This document shows, one piece after another, positions 14,084 through 14,700 of a DNA stretch of 14,700 bases. The position numbers were made by a program, and so were the translations under genes. Location of the stretch: contig JBFKFP010000061.1 in NCBI GenBank assembly GCA_041618535.1, forward strand, positions 1 to 14,700, written 5' to 3'. The notes beneath the pieces are model-generated. The model was not told the origin of the DNA. It made no database searches and saw nothing but the letters and a program-made list of their open reading frames with translations. Position 1 is the first letter of the stretch. The number at the start of each line of letters is the position of its first letter. This DNA comes from SHLJ01 sp041618535 (GTDB lineage Bacteria; Bacteroidota; Bacteroidia; Flavobacteriales; Flavobacteriaceae).

Positions 14084-14497
14084 ATGATGAATAAGATTGA
14101 ACACATCGGCATCGCGGTTAAGGATATCGATGAATCGAACAGGGTCTTTAAGGCGCTCTTCGGAAAGCGTCATTACAAGACAGAGGATGTAGAGAGCGAG
14201 GGTGTAAAGACTTCGTTTTTCATGGTTGGAGAGAGCAAGATAGAATTGCTGGAAGCCACCACTGCTGATAGCCCGATCGCCAAATTCATCGAAAAGCGAG
14301 GTGAGGGGATTCACCATATCGCTTATGATGTGGATGATATTAAAGCAGAGGTAAAGCGCTTGAAAAAAGAAGGGTTCCGGATCCTGAATGAAACGCCTAA
14401 AAAAGGAGCCGACAACAAATGGGTGGTGTTCCTGCACCCAAAATCGACCAATGGGGTGCTGGTGGAGTTGTGCCAGGAGCGGGACGAAAAGGATTGA
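14084..14497 (+). CDS. mce: Methylmalonyl-CoA epimerase
   Basis: This 137-residue enzyme of the vicinal-oxygen-chelate (glyoxalase) superfamily interconverts the two methylmalonyl-CoA epimers, linking propionyl-CoA carboxylation to the B12-dependent mutase and succinyl-CoA. The two beta-alpha-beta modules are visible (residues 5-57 and 76-130). Likely metal ligands are His7 (IEHIGIAV), Glu54 (SKIELLE), His77 or His78 (GIHHIAYDV) and Glu128 (GVLVELCQ). MMNKIEHIGIAVKD and IHHIAYDVDDIKAE are typical of bacterial Mce. Two adjacent ATG codons (14084 and 14087) could each start translation. The gene diverges from rbfA across 66 bp; no carboxylase or mutase gene is in the window. The last codons are hydrophilic (QERDEKD). 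Confidence 0.94.
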   Translation: MMNKIEHIGIAVKDIDESNRVFKALFGKRHYKTEDVESEGVKTSFFMVGESKIELLEATTADSPIAKFIEKRGEGIHHIAYDVDDIKAEVKRLKKEGFRILNETPKKGADNKWVVFLHPKSTNGVLVELCQERDEKD

Positions 14498-14499
14498 AT

Positions 14500-14511
14500 T
14501 GCTTGTAAGCA
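14500..14511. terminator. Weak hairpin after mce
   Basis: TGCTT (14500-14504) and AAGCA (14507-14511) form a short inverted repeat just after the mce stop. The 2-nt spacer and the lack of a U-tract make it a weak candidate terminator. The GC-rich structured segment further on may do the job instead. Confidence 0.2.
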
Positions 14512-14533
14512 TTGAAAATAGTTAGTAATATTG

Positions 14534-14670
14534 CACCCGCCCGCCACCATAATTTATATTAATGAAGGCGGAGCCCGTCAGGTCCCCCCCCTGCCGCAAT
14601 AGTTTTTTTAGGGTGGCGGGCAGGCATACTTGCCCGAAGGCTTTAACGGGCGAGGCTCAGTTGGCAGGCC
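14534..14670. repeat. GC-rich structured non-coding segment with nested inverted repeats
   Basis: After mce the base composition shifts sharply to GC and no plausible gene is present up to the window end. GCCCGCCACC (14539-14548) is the exact complement of GGTGGCGGGC (14612-14621). CGGGCA (14617-14622) pairs with TGCCCG (14631-14636) around an 8-nt loop. GCCCGT (14573-14578) pairs with ACGGGC (14646-14651). GGCAGGC occurs twice (14619-14625 and 14663-14669) and CCTGCC (14590-14595) can pair with either copy. A run of eight C (14584-14591) and a T7 run (14603-14609) lie inside. This could be an interspersed repeat, a structured RNA or part of a 5' regulatory leader; the sequence does not decide between them. 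Confidence 0.5.
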
Positions 14671-14700
14671 ATAGGAAGAAAAAAAGGAAAATTTCGGTCC

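Noticed and set aside
14045..14512. 155-aa minus-strand open frame opposite mce
   Set aside because: It is antisense to a clear methylmalonyl-CoA epimerase gene, has no recognisable motif and its composition is that of a complementary-strand shadow.
14584..14591. C8 homopolymer as a phase-variation tract
   Set aside because: It lies in non-coding sequence without an identified promoter or reading frame to switch.
14534..14700. SRP RNA, RNase P RNA or cobalamin riboswitch at the right end
   Set aside because: GTCAGGTCC recalls SRP RNA but the GGAAGGAAGCAGC part is missing. AGGAAAATTTCGGTCC recalls the RNase P GAGGAAAGTCCGG core but differs at key bases. CTGCCGCAATAGT is only loosely like a B12 box. 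None is good enough to call.
1..14700. Mobile element, prophage, CRISPR array, toxin-antitoxin or defence system
   Set aside because: No transposase, integrase, direct-repeat array, terminal inverted repeats or small paired toxin/antitoxin genes were seen; all major frames belong to housekeeping, transport, peptidase or metabolic families.

Overview
The window looks like an ordinary chromosomal stretch from a Bacteroidota bacterium, most likely a marine-type flavobacterium (family Flavobacteriaceae). The grounds are: exported proteins with lipoprotein or Sec signals; a TonB-receptor-like outer-membrane barrel with an N-terminal carboxypeptidase-regulatory-like domain; an rbfA / FtsX-type permease pair; weak Shine-Dalgarno sequences; and the Bacteroidota -7 promoter word TAnnTTTG upstream of several genes. 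The genus cannot be named from the sequence alone.

Layout. Left (1-2584, all minus strand): a likely operon in the order metallo-beta-lactamase-fold hydrolase (YtnP-lactonase-like N-terminus), lipoprotein subtilase (S8), and the first 28 codons of another lipoprotein that runs off the window edge. Centre-left: a cation/proton antiporter with a C-terminal TrkA-N nucleotide-binding domain (plus), meeting lepA (minus) tail to tail over a strong hairpin. Centre: lepA and the outer-membrane barrel protein (plus) diverge from a gap holding a 21-bp imperfect palindrome. Centre-right: the barrel gene meets a TolB-like PD40 lipoprotein gene (minus) with only 4 bp between stop codons. That lipoprotein diverges from an M28 metallopeptidase lipoprotein (plus), which is followed 3 nt later by dusB. 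Right: dusB overlaps by 13 bp the end of an oppositely directed rbfA-permease pair. rbfA diverges from mce (methylmalonyl-CoA epimerase). The last 200 bp are GC-rich, repeat-filled and non-coding.

Functionally this mixes translation and ribosome maturation (LepA, DusB, RbfA), envelope biogenesis and transport (FtsX/LolE-like permease, antiporter, outer-membrane barrel), envelope proteolysis (S8, M28, PD40 partner) and propionate metabolism (Mce). I see no mobile element, phage, CRISPR array, tRNA or rRNA, and no convincing novel system. The best leads are regulatory or structural: mirror-image -7 elements between the PD40 and M28 genes, likely leaderless rbfA and mce transcripts, the palindrome upstream of the barrel gene, an antiporter with Ile in place of the usual Asn/Asp before its catalytic Asp, and the structured GC-rich segment at the right end. 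Four starts need care: lepA, the PD40 gene and rbfA should start downstream of the longest ORF, and dusB and the permease use GTG and TTG.
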